Assembly (NCBI RefSeq): GCF_050947875.1
Contig: NC_134572.1
Coordinates: forward strand, 133,107,105-133,171,104
Length of the DNA stretch: 64,000 bases
Source of the DNA: Dermacentor variabilis
Taxonomy: Eukaryota > Arthropoda > Arachnida > Ixodida > Ixodidae
Direction of reading: 5' to 3'
Position 1 is the first letter of the stretch. Each line of letters opens with the position of its first letter. Position numbers and translations under genes: made by a program. This document shows, in pieces, positions 42,640 to 54,600 of the stretch. Below the pieces are notes generated by a model that searched no databases, was not told the DNA's origin, and saw nothing but the letters and a program-made list of their open reading frames with translations.

Positions 42640-42927
42640 CTAAGAGCTGCGCTCTGAAGCTTGACCGCCCACACAGACCAACAGGACGCGATGATTCGCC
42701 ACCCGTCCAAAGTGAATATACCTACTTGATCCCACCGAAATATCACTTTCTGGCGTAGCGTTCTCATAAATACAAGATTCATTATTGACATTTGCAACCG
42801 TGTCTAGCAAAGGTATTATAGGCACCCCATCAACAAGTACGAGCCCTTCGTTCCTTAACATAAAAACGGTAAGTGGTATATCATGATAGCAGCAAATTTC
42901 CAGCAATCTCACCCCCATCAGCCACAC
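42640..42927 (-). pseudogene. Possible gypsy D protease remnant
   Basis: The ORF contains LVLVDGVPIIPLLDTVANVN, where LLDTVAN could be a decayed LVDTGAx protease active site. It lies just after the gag knuckle region, where protease should be. The rest of the ORF does not match clearly. Low certainty. Confidence 0.35.
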
Positions 42928-42959
42928 TGGTTGGTTTTCCGGCCGTGGCGACGGTTAGC

Positions 42960-44220
42960 GCCGCCGTGGCGATGAAGAGCGGCGTGCGCGAGGCGCCGGC
43001 GGTGGTGCCAAACTCCGGTCGGAGACCGGTGAGGCCTTCCTGAAGCTTCGTTGCCGGCAACTACTGCCTTAGTTACGTCGTGTGGGCCGGCAACTGAGCA
43101 CCGGGGAGCAACCGGCATAGCGTGGAGGGCGCAAAGTTTATCGCTCGTGCCAAGATGACTGTCGGCATCCGCAGAACTGTGCGATGCGGCCTGGCGCACC
43201 ACAGCATTAGCACACGGCGGAAGGCAGATGCTGGTGCACGCGCGGCTCGCCGAAGTAGAAGGACGTGTCGGAATACGGAGAATAACCAACACTGGTCTGC
43301 GCATCATAACCACTTGAGGGTCATTGATTGATTGGTCCGTGGGGTGAGAGCGGGGTTGGACGGACCTCGCTGACAATGGCGGCCCTGCACACGGAGCTTC
43401 CGCGTAGTTGTCGACGTCCGCGGCGTTCACCGATTGCCTGGGAGGAGTAGGCTTTGAGAATGCGGTGTCCTGTGACGAGCAGATACCCGCGAAACGTGGT
43501 CTGGATGAAGGCACTAGCAGCTATTCCCCAATGATTTGGCGTATCGTTGGGCCTGGTCCGACGATGAGTTTGACGTCAACGCTTGCCACCATTGTTACGC
43601 TGGCCAACCGACCGAACTTGGTCGTTATTCGGCGCAACTTCAATGTTTCGTAGCTGCGGCAATGTTGCATGACGTCATAGAGTTCAAATTATTCTTGCCA
43701 ATGACGAAATTACAGATGTCCTCAGCGAACTCCTTGAGTTGATGGCCAACTTTGTCTTCTTCCGACATACGCGGGTTACCCTGCATGCTTACACAACCTC
43801 GGGATCCCCTAAACACATGCGGTGCAAGTCTCAACAGCACGTTGAGCCCTTTGGGCGAGGGTGATCTCGGCACGAATTTTCTTGGCAGTGGTGTCACAGA
43901 AGCAGCTTTTGATTTCCTCAGCGAAAGTGTTATAAGTGGTCGAGGTGACCTCGTTGCTCTCGTACCAGACGAGCGCGGTATTAATTAACGAGAACATTAC
44001 GTTTGTAAGCTGCGCCTATGACTCCCATTTTTTGCTCTTGTTCACCCTTCCGTAATGTGTCAGCCATTTATTGACGTCTTTCCCAGCTTTTCCTCTGTAG
44101 GAGAGTGTGTCCTCCTGCGGCTGGTAGGGACGAGGAGGCGATGAGGTCGAAGTGCGTGCGTTGGTTGGCATGTCAGGGATCGCAGACGACCGGTAAGGCG
44201 ACAACTGCCTCGAAAACCTA
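42960..44220 (-). pseudogene. gag: Gypsy D Gag
   Basis: Pieces in order: SYRGKAGKDVNKWLTHYGRV (near 44,080), ALVWYESNEVTSTTYNTFAEE and ITLAQRAQ (43,997-43,850), RMSEEDKVGHQLKEFAEDI (43,770), DVMQHCRSYETLKLRRITTK and FGRLASVTMVASVD (43,670-43,560), and a knuckle in which CX2CGAPGRIAQFC keeps the cysteines but has a stop and R for H (43,205-43,165). The protein would form the particle shell. At least five shifts or stops. Confidence 0.8.
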
Positions 44221-44270
44221 GAGGGAACGGTTCCGTGGTCAGATGTGGTGACCCACACCTCCACCAGAAA

Positions 44271-44421
44271 TGTTACAAGGCAGGAGGCTTTATTTAGAAG
44301 GTTAGGCGATAGAGCACTGGATGGAGCGAGGCCGTCAGACCAAAAGCAAAGTCCTCGATCGTATTCCTTCTCAAGCACCGCACCTTCGCCATTTCTTAGT
44401 GTGTACAAACACACCGTTAGA
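44271..44421 (-). repeat. Gypsy D 5' LTR
   Basis: On the minus strand it ends CTTGTAACA at 44,271; TTTC then TGGTGGAGGTG (44,258-44,268) follows as primer binding site, as in gypsy A. The other end at about 44,421 corresponds to the start of the 3' LTR copy. Short LTR of about 150 bp. Confidence 0.65.
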
Positions 44422-46840
44422 TTATGCTTTCATAATTACATGCGACGTATTGAGCATTTAATAGGAAGTACAAGTTTCCTACATATAATACGAGGAAGCT
44501 TACTTCCTTAATCGGACAATCGTAGATAAGCGATGGGTACACTGGCGGTAAATAAGCAAAAGGGAAGAAACAAGGAGACCTATAGACAGCCCTATAAATC
44601 TGACCCTAATTTGAGCGTACAATCTTATGTCGGTACATTATATGCATTTTCCCAAATAATCATTTCAAGCAATATCATTCTAAGTGATATCATAGATGAG
44701 CCCTTCTTACCCACATAAGCTGAATAATTTGCCACACCCTTTCGAATCCAATTCTAAATACATGCTCTATGACCTTTGTTGCGAAACTTCTTCGAACGAA
44801 TTAATATGTTTTACCAGGTTTCAATGTATGTAAACTGAATATGTCGATAATAATATCTAGTAATAACGCTAATATAAGATGTGCCCCACAAGTGTACGAT
44901 TGCTTATGACCTGGCGTGGTAGACCATCGCTCCTCGCATGACTTGTCTGAAGTAAATGACCAGACATGATTTCCTTGCAGTAGGCCAGGTTAGGTTAGGG
45001 CTTGGTACGACGGAAGGTTGAATGCACAAAGAAAGATCATTTTTTTTTTCGTGCAAAGATAAACGCAAAGTCAGCTGCGTCATGCTTAGGAACATGCAGA
45101 AAAATTAGCTTTCCTTTCAAAAGCCTACATAGCGTGTTTTCTTTGTGTAAAATGTTTATTTACTGAACAGAACATGAGCCGAATTTGCAAAGTTTTCCGT
45201 TCATAAGCTCTCTTTGCCAATGCCTGATAGCGTTCTCTACTACTAAGTCCACCATCTGGATTTGCTGGAATTTACTCTTATGAACAATTCTAGCGTAAAG
45301 GGCTTTCTGTGAATACAGGCCCAGATGCTGATGAGCCTATGATAGACGTACCATCGAGTGGCTAGGATTATATACGGCTGCTGGGACAAATAAACGGCGC
45401 AGGCATTTTGTGGCCCTCATAATGAATCTCACGCCACTGGAGAAAGGCGCACTGGCGCGAATAATCAACCCGTCAACTTTGGGCATAATCACGAGTCAGG
45501 GCAGCTTTGATTGGTCTGCCGGCGAGCAACCTGCTTGGCAGGATCCGCCCGGCTGTCACTCATACTTGACGGATCAGGGTAGGGCGCGCCTGTGGCAAGC
45601 ACCAACCGGGCGTCACGCCCTCAACCTCCACAGGTGGGTCGTTCCACCGCCTCCTTGCAGTTCGGGTCTTCTTGTATATCACACGCCTATAGATCCAAGA
45701 GTAACCTGTTCCAAATCTACATCGCTAGTAATCTGCGTTAAGGGGAAATGAAACGTCGTACAAACAGTAATTATATTGGATGCATCAAACCTATGTTGGA
45801 ACTATTGGCTGTAATGAAGTTCAAATGTCATAGGTGACCGAATACAGATAAATGCTTCTTAAGGGGCGAGTTGCTGCTCCTCAATTATAAAAAAAAAATA
45901 AAGCTCTTGAAAAATAAAAGGCACAGGAAAAGCTTAATCGTTTGACTCCTTGGTTTAGTGAGGTTTAACGTCTCTAACGAACTTTGTTGTATCCCGATCA
46001 CCTTCGCCTTTGTCTTACCAGCACTTGTATGACTATAGGCATGGACCAATACCAGGGCAGCGATATCGTAGCGGTGCCTTTTCCACCAGTGCTATTCTTT
46101 CCGCGCTTTTCGCGCTTCGTTAGTAGTCAGAGCGACGCTCCGCCCGCTTTATCAGTGAGATCTGCCGGTCATGAACGGTGAATGATGTCATGGAATTGAG
46201 TTCCCCAGTTTTCTGTCCTCATGAGCAATAACCTAAGCTATCCGCGATGGTCCTGCAGGGAAGGGCCCAGGATTGACCCTGGTCACCTGTGGTATTTGAA
46301 CGCGCACGTTAAGTTAAACTCGCGAGTATTGTAAAATGTGGCCACCACGGTAGGGAATTGAACCACAACAAGAGTAGATGCGACCCGATGGAGACCACCA
46401 TCAGCGGAAGTGGATAACAGATACACTCCTTGCTTACCTTGGTGAGACAGGCTTCGGGGCTGAACTCTGTAAGATGCTAGGACTACTCCAACATTCCATA
46501 ACCACTGATGGCGATCGTCAAGAGGGGAGGAAAATTCGTTATGAACATTACGCTTGAAAAACAACTTTGCGTTCAACAACAAAACGCCGTAGTCACTGGA
46601 TGACCGCTACAGTTAAGTACGACATTTCTTGTTTGCACAATGGGCCGCTTAGATTTGTCAGTGAATGAGAAGTGAGCCGGTTCTTCACAGAACTTACGTA
46701 CGCTCATTCGTGTCATGATTGATTCAATCAAAAGACGGAACTGAAGTGCTTGCATTTTTCTTTAAAGTGTTTAGATATTTTAGCGCGTTTATCTTCACAC
46801 ACTTTCCGGGATGTTTATATGTGTTTTTTTTCTACTCGTT
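44422..46840. other. Noncoding region
   Basis: No gene is supported. ORFs such as 45,410-45,751 lack recognisable features. A short telomere-like run (GGTTAGGTTAGG) near 44,988 has only two to three units. Confidence 0.4.
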
Positions 46841-46846
46841 TTCACA

Positions 46847-47140
46847 CCAACTTGTGTCACTGGTAGTAAATTTTCTAAGGGGTAGAGCGCCGGGCTCCTG
46901 TGCTTAGGGAACATTGTTCGAAGCCAACCGTGAGACCAACTTGGGTCACTGAGTATATAACACTGGCTGTGAGCGCTTTTGGATGAACCTCTCCGACGCC
47001 GACATGGGTCATAGGGTATGTGCCACCGTATGTGTGTACTGCTCTTCAATAAAGCTATTTGTTGCCAACTATGGTCACTATGCATGTACCGCTTTTCAAT
47101 GAACGTTCTTGGCGCCAATTCGGGTCAGATGGGTATGTGC
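46847..47140 (+). repeat. tRNA-like head with degenerate ~60-bp repeats
   Basis: AGGGGTAGAGCGCC (46,878-46,891) and GTTCGAAGCC (46,916-46,925) resemble the A and B boxes of a tRNA promoter. Around and after them, CCAACTTGGGTCACTGAGTA-type words recur at about 46,850, 46,936, 47,000, 47,066 and 47,114, each followed by text like GTGCTTTTCAATGAA. It looks like a tRNA-derived or pol III-transcribed repeat fused to a minisatellite. Confidence 0.45.
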
Positions 47141-47189
47141 TCTCCAACGGAAAAAAGTCATGAGCCATTCCACTCTGTGAAGGTGGATG

Positions 47190-47716
47190 TTTAGCGAAGC
47201 TGTTTAGCACACGACACAGAGGTGACAGGGAATTTCGAACAAAGTTGCGAACTTATTCAGCGTGATTTTTATATGCATTCGTGTGGATGACGGGATCGCC
47301 GCCCCGGGAAGCCGGAGGAAACTAGACACTCGTGACGTTTAGATGGGGCCGCCACCACAGGAAAGCAGAAGGAAAGTAGATACGCAAGCGCTTGGAACGC
47401 CGACAAAGAGAGGGCGCTGGGAAGGCAGACATGGCCGACGCGGGTCAAAGTGTAGCATCTGTTCTTATCAGCTTAATATCTGATACGGGTTGTATTTGGA
47501 CCCAAGATATTGAACTGGGACCTCTTTTGGTCCCAGGTGTGACAAGGGTAGTTCAAGGGGGCGTTATAGGTCCCGGAGCCCACCATCCGGAGTCCTCAGG
47601 GGTACGTGTCATTGCGCTGGGACCATTTCTGCACTATCACCACGATCGGCCCACATTTTTACTCGCGCAGAACAAGAATGCACGCAACCGTAGCTATAGA
47701 CAGCTTCGCTGTAAAA
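47190..47716. mobile_element. Candidate MITE with GCGAAGCTGT termini
   Basis: TTTAGCGAAGCTGTTTAGC at 47,190 faces ACAGCTTCGCTGTAAA at 47,701, an inverted pair with one or two mismatches, about 525 bp apart. The interior is noncoding. It abuts the leader of the truncated gypsy copy. Confidence 0.45.
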
Positions 47717-48033
47717 AGAAAACTTGCTGCCTCTCCCGTAATCAAGAGTAGATGTAAGCATGAAATGGCAACCGGCAAAACACATTGGTTGGAGATAATA
47801 CTAGCCACAATCTTATAATGGGTGTGGTGCATGTTCGCAACGGCACACCCAACCCCACTACACCACGCCATGCTGTGCACTGGCCCATATGGATGCTGCC
47901 CAGCTAAAACAAAACCGACTGAAGGCGGCACGACAGGCAGCGAAAGACGCCAGTATTTGAATCCCACCGATGGCAACGGCTGTTGTGGTCGCACCGATGG
48001 TACGACTTGTTGGGAACTCGGCGCTGACGCCCG
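47717..48033 (-). other. Leader of a truncated gypsy element
   Basis: Continues inward from the LTR at 48,034. TGCCATCGGTGGGATTC (about 47,961-47,977) looks like the complement of a tRNA 3' arm (GAATCCCACCGATGGCA) and may be a displaced primer binding site. No gag sequence follows. Confidence 0.4.
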
Positions 48034-48699
48034 TGGTTGCACCTGGGTCGCAAGCCCCAAGGGTAGCGTTGGCCTGGCGGCCTGGGGTACAACTGGAAGC
48101 ATCCGAAGGTCCCGGCAAAGCATGAGTCGACTGGTAACAACAAAACAACTTGTTTATTTTAACATCGCAAAGAGTTGGCGGTCAGGTTGACCGAAGTAGA
48201 GAGACGGGAGAGCACTTTACTCAACAGAAGAAATCGGAGCCCTCTTTGGCGTCCGGGGGCAGCTGCTTTTATACTCTCGCAGTTGAGGGCAAGAAGGAAC
48301 CCCTCAATAGACGAGCACGTGATTGTACAATGAGATAAGGTGACGCATACTGTCGTAGCGCCGCCGGTCGGGCACAAAGACTGGGAGGAGAAGGTAACTC
48401 CTACTCTCGTAGCGCCTTCGGTCGGGCACAATGGCTGGGAGGAGAAGGAGACTTCTACTCTCGTAGCGCCTTCGGTCGGGCACAATGGCTGGGAGGAGAA
48501 GGTGACCTCTACTCTCGTAGCGCCTCCGGTCGGGCACAATGGCACATACACTCACACACGCACATGAAGACACGTGGCATCGGAACATGCCTGGACGCGC
48601 TTGGCGGGGAGCGTAGCGGCGACGCCGAACGGGCCAAAATGTCTGCCGCTTTGTTGCAGTCGCGCCGGCTAAACCGCGCGTCGTAGGCGAAACGTAACA
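48034..48699 (-). mobile_element. Second copy of the 12.3-kb LTR
   Basis: Minus strand begins TGTTACGTTTCGCCTACGAC at 48,699 and ends GGTGCAACCA near 48,034. It matches the solo LTR at both ends, at the TATA region (48,266-48,273) and in the 3' half (GGGGCTTGCGACCC), but has a 54-bp minisatellite where that copy has (CA)n. Leader sequence follows, so this is a truncated element and not a solo LTR. Confidence 0.82.
48353..48542. repeat. 54-bp minisatellite, 3.5 copies
   Basis: TCGTAGCGCC starts at 48,353, 48,407, 48,461 and 48,515, an exact 54-bp period. Units contain GGTCGGGCACAATGGCTGGG and GAGGAGAAGG with a few differences. It lies in U3 of the LTR, between the TATA box and the LTR start. 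Confidence 0.95.
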
Positions 48700-49406
48700 C
48701 CAGGGAGACCGAGCACACTTCCCAGCTAGAAGAATAAATGCACCTGAAGGAGGCGCGACCAAACGTCTCAGCAAATCTGAATTCTTGCTCTGTCATCTCG
48801 ATGCAAGAGGTCACGTATTGGGCCGCCACTAAGCAAAGGGCTGGCTTCACGGAGGGTTCGCTTGCCCAAGCTGGTTGCGTGACGTCATGCTCTCTCCTAA
48901 CTTTTTCTTTCCTACACGAAGGCAAAGCAGCGCGTCAGACGCTTCCGGCGCTACTTCACGCCGCAGCTTAGCGAGGTCAATGGATCCGCAGCAAATTCCG
49001 TTTCCCAGAATCGAAGTGTACGGTGCCCTGTACCTGCCTTTTGAACCCCGCTCTTGAAAATGTCAAATAAAACTTCACCGTACCAGAAGTACAGCTTGAG
49101 TAATATTATGAACAAACATAAGGAACAACTCGGAAGCAATATTTTTGACTTGAAGGTCGCCGGCAACGGGAGTTCAAAGCATTTCATGCGTAAAAATCCT
49201 TCAGAATTTATCCGGTGCTTGGTGAAGTCCAATCCACGTAATATATATTTAGATAATCTTGACACACACCACGCGCAGACTTCCTGGTGGTGGCACTAGA
49301 TGACGCACAGTGTCCAGGGGGATACGTGAGAGATGAGCCAGCTCACAAAGGCCCATAAGATATCTGGAAGTCAACCATCTAATATATATCAGTTCGTGAT
49401 TTGAAC
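48700..49406. other. Noncoding spacer
   Basis: Nothing recognisable as a gene or repeat. Confidence 0.35.
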
Positions 49407-49680
49407 TGTAACGCGAAGAAGGCAGGACAGAAACCAGGCAAAGTGGTGGCTGGAGGCGAAACGACAGCGTTTACTGTCAAATAAATATTTACACTCCGAA
49501 AGAGGGCAGTTGAAGCTCCCCAAGCTCACAGAGGCCAATTTTATACACCGCAGTCTTGGCGGCTACAGTAGAACACGTACCAACAAAAGCGATAACGAAG
49601 TGCGTCTCACGAGAGCACGTGGCTTGTCTTGTCGTTGTTGTGAAATAAACCGTGAATGGAAAGCACAGTCCTCTGACATG
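49407..49680 (-). repeat. LTR-like sequence
   Basis: On the minus strand there is TATAAAAT near 49,545, an AT-rich ATTTATT stretch near 49,485 and a CGTTACA end at 49,407, an arrangement like an LTR's R-U5 end. The other end and a target duplication could not be fixed. Tentative. Confidence 0.3.
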
Positions 49681-49789
49681 CGTTCCTTGGTATTGTCCTT
49701 CGCATTCCATTGTATATTCCATTCGCCAATTACATTAAGAGTTATGCGTGCTTTGAGATATAGCTATGAGGCAACATTATACGTCAATG

Positions 49790-49888
49790 TTTTATGACCA
49801 CACCTGGCCCTTGCGCCATTAAACATTCATTCATTCATTCATTCATTCATTCATTCATTCATTCATTCATTCATTCATTCATTCATTC
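49790..49888. repeat. Retroposon-like end with (ATTC)n tail
   Basis: CACACCTGGCCCTTGCGCCA followed by TTAAAC and 16 ATTC units (49,825-49,888). The unique part resembles the end of a short retroposon. The microsatellite itself is certain. Confidence 0.6.
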
Positions 49889-52469
49889 AACGTTTTATGA
49901 CGTGGTTTATTGCTTTAGTTCGCTGAACAGGGGCGCACTCTCTGACGCTATATTTCGTAGGTGAATTAAACCATCGTACCCGGACCCTGTACGCTAAACG
50001 TCAAAGATCAAGCATAATAATGCTTCGTAAGGAAGAAAGCTTAGCTTAGAGTCGCTCTTTGCGATGGCATAGCATCTTTTGTTCGCAGGTGTCGAGGTTC
50101 GTTTTCGTCAGTGTGGATGTCCTTGGCTGAAACGACAGGCCCTAAGGCCCACATCCGTCCCGCGTCGTAGACAGAACTCCGGCACTGCGGCGGACGTAGC
50201 CAGTAGCTACCCGAATGACGTGTCAGATGGAGCGGCTCTTTCAAAAGGCGCACGAAATGGGCTCGTAGTTTCGTTTTTACAGTACCTGAGGCAACTTCAG
50301 CTGATTGTCTCATCGATGCTGTTTAGGAAGCTGTCGGTGTCGGGGTGGCAGCAGTATGCTTGAAACCTCTCGGCAATCCCAAGCTCCTGGCGGCTGTTCG
50401 CTCGGCTACGATGGTGTCTTCAAAAAGATATCTATAAAAAGAAAGCAAAGAGGTGCCTCTCGAGCCGAGGGTTCGTTGCACTGTGGTCTACGGATTGATT
50501 GGCCGTTTATCAAGGTGCCTGAATGACGAAGCCCTTCCGTCAGCGATTATCTCAGCGAATAGCTTAGCAGATATCTACGAAAGTTTCACAGCTACCTCAA
50601 CTTCTCACATGGAAAACTAAAAAATGCCGATTAGGCGATGGGTATATTAGGCACAATGTGTTCAACGCACCCACGCATCTGTAAACCCGCAGCGTATCAT
50701 CTCAACCTGTATATCGGCATGAAACGTGACAATATCTTGGTAATTCTGCGAATCCTTGTTATTTTTGATATGTTTTGGGCTGACATAAAGTGTGACTCTC
50801 TAATCATTTCCTACACCTGCGCCAAACGTCGCCTTTCTTTATCGACGCACACTATCCCCGGAAAAGAAACGCGTGCCTGTATCGCATGCGTTAGCTTGAA
50901 CATGGGAGAACCCCGTCACACCACTTTGAAGAAACGCGATGAGTGGTCCGATACAGATGTCGTTAAAGCCAACGACGAGGACACTAAAAATAAAAAAAAA
51001 TAAACAAACGTTGGAGTCTCACAGGGCGACGACACCAGCTTGCCTGCGCCCCTGCCTCTGTGCGTATACTAGGACCGAAAAGCAGCGACGTCGACCTCTG
51101 ACTCTTATAGGACTTGACGGCAGGAGGAGGCATGGGCGCGTGTTTGAAAACAAAGAAGGTAATAAGGAGTTGGCGCGGCTGACTAATGAATGACGCGCAG
51201 TGTTCTCCGCCGAGTGCGCGATACGAAAACAGCGCCGGGACACTTGTTTCCAATCTCGAGCTTAGGCGTACACACCACGCGGCCCGCCTGCATATACACG
51301 TTCGGCCGGCGCGGTGAGCATGCAGAGCCCGCGGGCGGAGCGCCTCCGCCCGAAGAAACAGCGGGGTCCGAGCCGTCACTCAGTTTCTGCGCCAGGTTAT
51401 TAATGACGAGCGAAGGGAAAATTTCCGCTGCCTGTTCAGCTCGGCTATCATGAATCATGCCGGCAGCGAGAGCAGCGGCAGCAGTTCGCCGCGGCTTCCT
51501 TGTTACACGCTGTGTAACGCGCCCTAATTATCTCTCGCCAGCCCTTGCGGCGAGGAGGGATGCCTCCACGCCGCTGGCGCGTGGTGGTGTTTTTGTTCTT
51601 TTGGTATTTTTTGCTCCGCTTCCGACGCGTTGCATGCGACTTTGTGCGTCTGCTTCTAGCCCTTTCTGTTCTTTGCGAGGCAAAACGAACGGAGTACAGA
51701 TGCCCGGTGCATGTGGAAGGTTTATTACGAGAGCGCGGCCTCTGTTTTACCCCGGGGAACTCTCGAGAGCGGAAGGGATGAGACGGTTCCAGGTTCCAGT
51801 GTATACTTAGTGACCCATCAGAGCAGGTACATACCGTGCACCACGCCCGAAAAGAAAAAAAAGAACGCTGCCTTTACACCCGTGCCCACTTTGCCACTTC
51901 TCTCCGCGGGCTGAAACCACGCAGGTTTATATATACACACCAATCCTTCTTCGTTACGGCATAGTGCACTGAAGTTGATGAACGGCTTGCCCTTGAAAAG
52001 CGGTGGCGTATTTCACGGGCTGCGGTTTGCGCGTAGACGTTGCACGTTAGAGGTCAGGTGCAAATGAAGCGTCACTTTTCCCTTCTTTTCATTCTTGAAA
52101 TACATGCACTGACGTTATAATCTTTAATAAATATCAAGTGCCTCGATCTTCCAGTCGAGCAGCAATTTTGCGTGTGTTCGCGGGCTTCTGTCACGCTCGG
52201 AAAAAGTTTTATGTAGCACGTATTCAGCAACAGAAATCTGTATCGGCAGTTTTTCATGCGGTTCTACAATTTTCTCATTGACACTTTTCATCCAAGTATA
52301 GCATGTTAGAAGTTCATTAATTAAGGCCAATTCTGTAATTAGGCCGAATGTAAGAAATAACCGGGATATCTCCAAGCGACGGCAAACAACATTATCTTGG
52401 TTGTGTCCAGCTACGTGGCATTTGCATATTTTTAAATCTTAATGCGTGATAGTTAAGACACCTTGCATA
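49889..52469. other. Noncoding region
   Basis: No gene supported. The part 51,200-51,800 is GC-rich, and its overlapping ORFs in several frames are an effect of base composition. Confidence 0.4.
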
Positions 52470-53521
52470 CAGGGTGTTTCAGCTAACTTTAGCCAGAGTT
52501 TAAAAATATGCCGATGCACTCTAAGACGACACGACCAAATGCATGTTGCTCACTTTTGTATGTAGTGTGTCACGCAATTCTTTGTATTTTCTTAACTAGA
52601 TTATTAGTTAAGATTAATTAACCAACTTCTGAAGCAACGAAGCTAGGAATAAAATTCCAATTAGAAGGTTGCAGAGCGGTTTGCAAGACGCCCGATTAAA
52701 CAGTTTCTAACTTTCTATCTATTAGGCATTAGTGTTTTTCCGCTTACTGCAGAATCCCGCGAAATACGAAACAAAAATACCACGTGACATGCCCGTTGCG
52801 CGTCGGGATTGCAGCTCTCCCAAACATTCCTCGCACAAACGAACATAGCACCTAGCAAGGTGTGCTGCAGCTTAATAGGCGCCAGGGCAGTGACGCAGGC
52901 GCTGGCTGTGCGATTTACCCCACCGATGTGCTTCCCTCGAGACGGTTCATGATAGCTATAAGGAGACGCAGCCGCGGCACACACTGTACAATAATTTACA
53001 CCCTAAAAAGTAAAAAAGGGTGTAAATGTGTCTAACTCACACCCTTAAGGTGTCCGTCTTATAGATAACACCCTCATGGTGTGAGTTATAGACACATTTA
53101 CACCCTTTTTCACTTTTTAGGGTGTAAATTATTTTACAGTGTGCACTCGGCTAAATGCTATGTTCGTTTGTACGCGGAGAGCTTGGGAGCGCTGAAATCA
53201 TGGCGCGCAAGCGAACATGTCACCATGGTATTTTTTTTTTTTATTTCGCGGGCATTTGCACTAAGCGGAAAAACAGTAATGCTTAATAGATAGAAAGTTA
53301 GAAACTGTTTAATCGGAGATTTTGCAAACCGCTCTGCAACTTTCTAATTGGAATTTTATTCCTATCTTCGTTGCTTCACACGTTGGTTAATTAATATTGA
53401 CTAATAATCTAATTAAGCAAAATAAAAGAATAGGGTGACACGCTACATACAAAAGTAAGCAACACGGATTTTGTCGCGTTGGCATATCTTTAAGCTGGCT
53501 AAAGTTAGCTGAAACACCCTG
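52470..53521. mobile_element. 1,052-bp foldback element with TA duplication
   Basis: CAGGGTGTTTCAGCTAACTT at the left end is matched by AAGTTAGCTGAAACACCCTG at the right, and the inverted similarity continues for about 370 bp inward, for example TTTCTAACTTTCTATCTATT against AATAGATAGAAAGTTAGAAA, and AAACGAACATAGC against GCTATGTTCGTTT. TA flanks both ends (52,468-52,469 and 53,522-53,523), the pattern of Tc1/mariner-type insertions. There is no transposase, so it is nonautonomous. A separate palindrome forms its centre. Confidence 0.85.
52979..53143. repeat. Central palindrome, 165 bp
   Basis: CACACTGTA, AATTTACACCC, GGGTGTAAATGTGTCTA and AACTCACACC on the left pair in order with GGTGTGAGTTATAGACAC, GGGTGTAAATT and TACAGTGTG on the right. 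It is probably a second foldback element inserted in the first. Confidence 0.85.
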
Positions 53522-54600
53522 TATACCTATCAAAAGGCGGTTACATAAAACAACGAATGGTAAAACCTGAGAAAGAGGGAAAGTTCTTGGCTCTCATGCG
53601 CTCCTGATGCGCGTGTTTTGGCTCATTAATCCCCGCTTCAGATGAACATCGACCAACTTGCGCTGCCAAAGTGAAAATATACTGGATATACTAGACTGTA
53701 TTTGTTGCGACGAGGTATTGTGGCGCCATCTAACATAAACTCAGGAGCATGACGGCTGTTGCATACGGGATTTTCGGTGCACCCCTTTTCGCCTTCAGTC
53801 GCATTTATTTCGCGTGATTACACATATGACGTGCAAGGCGCTTCAGACAAGTGGCACGAACCAGGCCGAAGACTAAGTTTGATTTTCTATCCTAAGTAAT
53901 ATTTGGCGTGATTAGATACGGACGTTTCACGAACTTATGTACCCGCTTAGTATGAGTTCTTAACACAAGTATAAGAGAAGAAGTAACTGTATTCAAAACG
54001 AGAATTGCCATGGACTTACAGGACAGCTTACATTGGCATGAAAACTTTGTAAGAAAGTGGTAAACAGTTCCCATAGAGGAAAAGGTTGAAGACATTCGTG
54101 CTACCACTTTGTCACCGTGCGCAAGGCCTCCCATACAAAGTGAATCTTGTATTATCTGTTTCTTTACAACGACTGTTCCGTTTGGGAGGCATAAAACATA
54201 AACGAGAGCGCTTCGTTTTTGCTGTCCGCTCTCACTCGCTTGTTTGTGCAGCTGCGACGATCGCGCTGCTGCGCAGTCGGCTATGACGCAGCAAGTACTC
54301 ATCATGCTGCGTCCTAACTCGAGACGCAGGCAGACCGTCAATTCTTTAGAACAAGAGCGTATGGAGCACCCCCCCCCCAAAAAAAAAGAATGCTAATTCC
54401 ATAGAGCTCATTGCCACTGCATCTTCTAAATCACGATCGGCCATATACTGTAGATCAGCCAATCTCCCGAACAGTTTTGTGCTCACAGTCGCTTTGTGGA
54501 ATTCGCCAATAGGGAATGAGATGAAGTCAAGCCCGAAAACGGTAAGGGAATATACTGCCTTGTATTCACAAGACAGGGCAAGAACAAATCGCAACCTATC
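53522..54600. other. Noncoding region
   Basis: The ORF at 53,892-54,380 (minus) has no recognisable domain. No repeats noted beyond short C and A runs near 54,370. Confidence 0.35.

Larger units (their letters stand above)
38785..44421 (-). mobile_element. Ty3/gypsy retrotransposon D, gutted copy
   Basis: Minus-strand order: 5' LTR (44,421-44,271), leader, gag (about 44,160-42,960), possible protease remnant (42,927-42,640), 816-bp repeat copy B (42,585-41,778), other noncoding repeat sequence (41,777-40,766), RNase H (40,515-40,150), integrase (40,116-39,350), integrase C-terminal part (39,250-38,970) and a 3' LTR fragment (38,917-38,785). The RT is absent, replaced by repeats. All coding pieces are heavily mutated. 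Confidence 0.8.

Noticed and set aside
44985..45001. GGTTAGGTTAGGG, arthropod telomere-type repeat
   Set aside because: Only two to three units, consistent with chance.
53892..54380. 162-codon minus-strand ORF
   Set aside because: No domain, no context and no repeat relation; left as noncoding.
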